Made by a program: the position numbers and the translations under genes | The notes under the pieces: model-generated | The model's input: the letters and a program-made list of their open reading frames with translations, nothing else | The model's database searches: none | What the model was told of the DNA's origin: nothing | Source of the DNA: an uncultured Verrucomicrobiota bacterium | GTDB lineage: Bacteria; Verrucomicrobiota; Kiritimatiellia; RFP12; UBA1067 | Direction of reading: 5' to 3' | NCBI GenBank assembly: GCA_945947925.1 | Contig: CAMEZU010000102.1 | Coordinates: 1 to 6,654 of the forward strand | Length of the DNA: 6,654 nucleotides | In this document: positions 6,534 through 6,654 of the stretch, piece after piece | Numbering within the stretch: position 1 is the first letter of the stretch | Layout: each line of letters begins with the position of its first letter

Positions 6534-6563
6534 AGTATACTATTTTGCTGAGGTTGTATGCAA
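6534..6563 (-). promoter_or_regulatory. Sigma70-like promoter of the TPR-exbB-exbD operon
   Basis: On the minus strand a TATACT (6539-6534, five of six matches to the -10 consensus) lies 18 bases after TTGCAT (6563-6558, which keeps only the TTG of the -35 consensus). It sits between the tRNA terminator and the TPR gene, where an operon promoter is needed. The predicted first transcribed base is near 6527, an A, leaving only about three bases before the ATG. No Shine-Dalgarno precedes the ATG. If the phylum uses other promoter rules, the exact site may differ. Confidence 0.55.
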
Positions 6564-6572
6564 GAGGAAAAC

Positions 6573-6597
6573 AAAAAAACTCAGCTTTCGCTGAGTT
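6573..6597 (-). terminator. Intrinsic terminator after tRNA-Gln
   Basis: The minus strand reads AACTCAGC, loop GAAA, GCTGAGTT, then continues the T-run (seven Ts in all, 6579-6573, followed by GTTTTCC). The 8-bp stem with a GNRA-type GAAA tetraloop and a U-tract is a textbook rho-independent terminator. It begins 10 bases after the tRNA CCA end and separates the tRNA transcript from the protein operon. The opposite strand has only a short run of Ts after the stem, so it should work mainly leftward. Confidence 0.9.
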
Positions 6598-6607
6598 CCT
6601 TTTGCAA

Positions 6608-6654
6608 TGGTTGCCTCGCAGGGACTCGAACCCCAACAGGCAGAATCAGAATCT
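6608..6654 (-). tRNA. tRNA-Gln(CTG), 3' part, cut by the window edge
   Basis: Read on the minus strand from the edge: AGA (end of the anticodon 5' stem), loop TTCTGAT with anticodon CTG (6649-6647), stem TCTGC, four-base variable loop CTGT, T-stem TGGGG, T-loop TTCGAGT, CCCTG, acceptor strand CGAGGCA, discriminator A, and an encoded CCA (6610-6608). The UUCUGAU loop is that of bacterial glutamine tRNAs. Acceptor base A72 implies U1, the weak first pair typical of tRNA-Gln. The discriminator is A73, whereas E. coli tRNA-Gln has G73. Bacteria that make Gln-tRNA through misacylated Glu-tRNA and GatCAB are not bound to G73, so this hints at that route without proving it. The D-arm and 5' acceptor strand lie outside the window. 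Confidence 0.93.

Noticed and set aside
6424..6636. A 70-codon minus-strand open frame crossing the tRNA, the terminator and the TPR gene start
   Set aside because: It runs through a clear tRNA and terminator and out of frame into the TPR signal sequence, so it is a chance frame.
6645..6651. Reading the tRNA anticodon as TCT (Arg) by assuming a five-base variable loop
   Set aside because: That register breaks the anticodon stem. The four-base variable loop gives TCTGC pairing with an expected GCAGA, of which AGA is visible, and the standard tRNA-Gln loop TTCTGAT.
6608..6654. tRNA-Gln 3' end as an attachment site of an integrated element
   Set aside because: There is no integrase, no repeat of the tRNA 3' end elsewhere in the window that I can see, and the neighbouring genes look like a stable chromosomal operon.

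Overview
The window reads as a GC-rich Gram-negative bacterial chromosome with one compact leftward (minus-strand) cluster. The signal peptides, an ExbB/TolQ homologue carrying its own N-terminal signal sequence, two ExbD homologues side by side and a very long periplasmic TPR protein together resemble the PVC superphylum (Verrucomicrobiota, Kiritimatiellota, Lentisphaerota, Planctomycetota). That placement is a judgement from gene style; no marker gene in the window proves it.

Layout, in the direction of transcription (right to left): the 3' part of a tRNA-Gln(CTG) enters from the right edge (6654-6608) and is followed at once by its intrinsic terminator (6597-6573). A sigma70-like promoter sits in the short gap before the first protein gene. 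Next come a 1264-residue exported TPR protein (6524-2730), a 252-residue exported protein of unknown function (2675-1917), an ExbB/TolQ/MotA-family proton-channel subunit (1863-1039), an ExbD/TolR-family subunit of 162 residues (1001-513), a second ExbD/TolR-family subunit of 146 residues (503-63), and the first 17 codons of another gene (53-1) that leaves the window. Gaps are 54, 53, 37, 9 and 9 bp, all on one strand, so the set is probably one operon. No convincing terminator lies inside it, although a GC-rich hairpin overlaps the stop of the TPR gene.

The likely joint function is a proton-motive-force-driven envelope machine. ExbB and the two ExbDs would form the inner-membrane motor, and the TPR protein and the 252-residue protein would be periplasmic partners. 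No TonB, Pal, TolA, TolB or outer-membrane receptor is visible, so what the motor drives is unknown.

The most interesting signal is the ExbD pair. Their first 30 residues (cytoplasmic tail plus transmembrane helix) are identical except for one Asp/Glu change, although the DNA differs at 17 of 90 positions there, and the periplasmic domains are strongly diverged. This suggests two ExbDs kept compatible with the same ExbB pore but with different periplasmic partners, possibly as a heterodimer. There is no mobile element, CRISPR array or other sign of transfer, and no gene-free stretch over 300 bases.
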